50,361 nucleotides of DNA from a virus, in the IMG/VR virus record IMGVR_UViG_3300020451_001661, positions 1 through 50,361 of that record; one strand, 5' to 3'. The notes beneath the pieces are model-generated. The model had not been told where the DNA came from. It searched no databases and saw only the letters and a list, made by a program, of their open reading frames with translations. Shown here in pieces: positions 49,637 to 50,361 of this stretch; within the stretch, counting starts at the first letter, position 1, and every line of letters starts with the position of its first letter. Both the position numbers and the translations under genes were made by a program.

Positions 49637-49895
49637 CATGTTCAGTTTTGAGTCCTGCTCTGAATGGGTCTCCATTTATCCAGTCAATTTTGGATTCTTT
49701 GTTTGCTATGTCAAAACAGACTTCACACATACAGTCAACTTTTGGAAATTTACGTCTCCAGTCATAATCCTCTTGACAAAAATCTCCGTCCCAGTAATAA
49801 TATAATTCTGGTTGATAATCTGGTAACGCTTGAATTTCTGGTTCGCCATCAGTATGCTCATCATCAAAGTTACCACATACATCACAATATGCCAT
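49626..49895 (-). CDS. Cys-rich, probably zinc-binding accessory protein (89 residues)
   Basis: It starts MAYCDVCGNFDDEH and later has FCQEDYDWRRK and VDCMCEVCFDIANKE; the CxxC pair at residues 4-7 and the C-x-CxxC cluster near residue 56 suggest one zinc-ribbon-like site with an intervening acidic/Tyr-rich loop. The start overlaps the stop of the 101-residue gene by 1 bp. The stop is part of the next module's box. No family recognised. Confidence 0.6.
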   Translation of the reverse strand: MAYCDVCGNFDDEHTDGEPEIQALPDYQPELYYYWDGDFCQEDYDWRRKFPKVDCMCEVCFDIANKESKIDWINGDPFRAGLKTEHGIN

Positions 49896-50200
49896 TACAC
49901 ACCCCCATGCTGTAAATGGACGAGGTAAAAATCCCAGTTATTGAGTAGAATATCTCTTACTCTTTCACGATCAAGACTGTCTCCCTCGCCCCATGTGTAG
50001 GTCTCAGAATTCCTCTTATTGATTGTTGCTAAGTATTGATGAGTTGCTATCAATATGTCAGTCTTATTGAGTGGAGCGTCTCCCTCGACCTTTCTCATAG
50101 GGTAAAGAGGGTCAACGTCTCCATAAAATGAAAAGACGTAATCAATAAAATCTGAGAGTTCTGTATTTAGATCTCTTTCTGGTCTTGTTCCTGAGTTCAT
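49895..50200 (-). CDS. Conserved accessory protein (101 residues)
   Basis: The product has LSDFIDYVFSFYGDVDPLYPM, then KTDILIATHQYLATI and RERVRDILLNNWDFYL, giving three helices. I recall similar proteins from T4-like cyanophages but no function. It is coupled to the Cys-rich gene and preceded by the module at 50219-50264 with a leader ending TCAATCAATCAC. Confidence 0.65.
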   Translation of the reverse strand: MNSGTRPERDLNTELSDFIDYVFSFYGDVDPLYPMRKVEGDAPLNKTDILIATHQYLATINKRNSETYTWGEGDSLDRERVRDILLNNWDFYLVHLQHGGV

Positions 50201-50218
50201 GTGATTGATTGAATTACT

Positions 50219-50264
50219 ATTATAATAATCGGTATGCTAGTATAAGTCAATGTACATATTATAC
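50219..50264 (-). promoter_or_regulatory. Box/promoter module for the 101-residue gene
   Basis: Minus-strand TATTATAAT (50219-50227), with TATTAT 17 bp from TTGACT (50245-50250), 13-mer box on the plus strand GTACATATTATAC (50252-50264). The layout is the same as at 49.6 kb. Confidence 0.7.
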
Positions 50265-50268
50265 AATG

Positions 50269-50361
50269 CTAGTCCTTGACACACTCTAAAACTTCCTCTA
50301 TGGTATCAGTAAAATATTCTTGCCAATATTCCTCGAATTCGATCATTGCTTCAGTATATCC
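50269..50361 (-). CDS. Partial accessory protein (C-terminal 30 residues)
   Basis: The frame is open from the window edge to a TAG at 50269-50271. The visible part is acidic and helical (AMIEFEEYWQEYFTD, then IEEVLECVKD). The start lies outside the window. Its end is followed by the next box/promoter module, as for its neighbours. Confidence 0.55.
   Translation of the reverse strand, partial: GYTEAMIEFEEYWQEYFTDTIEEVLECVKD

Noticed and set aside
48181-50200. CRISPR array or att-site repeats in the right-hand cluster
   Set aside because: The repeated blocks lie one per gene gap with unequal gene-length spacing and are explained by promoter parts; no spacer-like units, Cas genes or integrase are present.

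Overview
The window is AT-rich, almost gap-free and lacks tRNAs, integrase or plasmid functions. It reads as part of a T4-like marine myovirus genome, most likely a cyanophage of Prochlorococcus or Synechococcus. The evidence is an ordered set of T4-type neck and baseplate proteins (gp25, gp6, gp7-like, gp8, gp13, gp14, gp15, gp16), a DUF4815 giant virion protein, TATAAATA-type late promoters, and typical cyanophage accessory genes (NifU-like, endonuclease VII, DUF3310, WxcM-like cupin, ferritin-like protein). The host assignment is inference; no photosynthesis gene lies in the window.

Region 1 (1-37,745, mostly minus strand) is the late virion block. Read in the direction of transcription it runs gp25, gp6, a 2725-residue gp7-like protein with a YHYH domain, a 1042-residue structural protein, gp8, the 2335-residue DUF4815 protein, small fibre-associated genes, a 1022-residue repeat fibre, a small accessory cassette, a 518-residue fibre-like protein in the T4 wac position, then gp13, gp14, gp15, gp16 and a DUF5872-type protein cut by the window edge. 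Many junctions are TAATG stop/start overlaps, which suggests translational coupling. The accessory cassette (6.5-9.9 kb) holds two plus-strand sulfotransferase-like genes, a ferritin-like protein, a kinase-fold protein and a methyltransferase.

Region 2 (37.8-40.5 kb, minus) carries a glycosyltransferase, an SGNH-type hydrolase, an HNH nuclease and several very small overlapping genes. Region 3 (40.6-44.8 kb, plus) is a compact operon with a third sulfotransferase-like gene, small membrane proteins, a sugar-isomerase-like cupin, DUF3310, a zinc ribbon with a TTG start, a NifU-like protein and endonuclease VII. At 44.84-45.22 kb lies an uncoding stretch with a consensus minus-strand promoter and RNA-like pairing potential.

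Region 4 (45.4-50.4 kb, minus) is a run of 17 small genes of unknown function. Nearly every transcription unit there starts with the same compact module: a 13-14 bp dyad-like box (close to GTATCATTTGATAC), a -35 hexamer immediately beside it, a 16-17 bp spacer, TATAATAG, and a leader ending in CAATCAATCA without a Shine-Dalgarno. The box often overlaps the stop codon of the preceding gene. In two gaps the -35 sits in the loop of an intrinsic terminator whose U-tract forms the promoter spacer. One further copy precedes the SGNH gene at 39.4 kb. This shared box/promoter/leader system, and the reuse of three small beta-rich modules across unrelated virion proteins, are the most interesting signals here.
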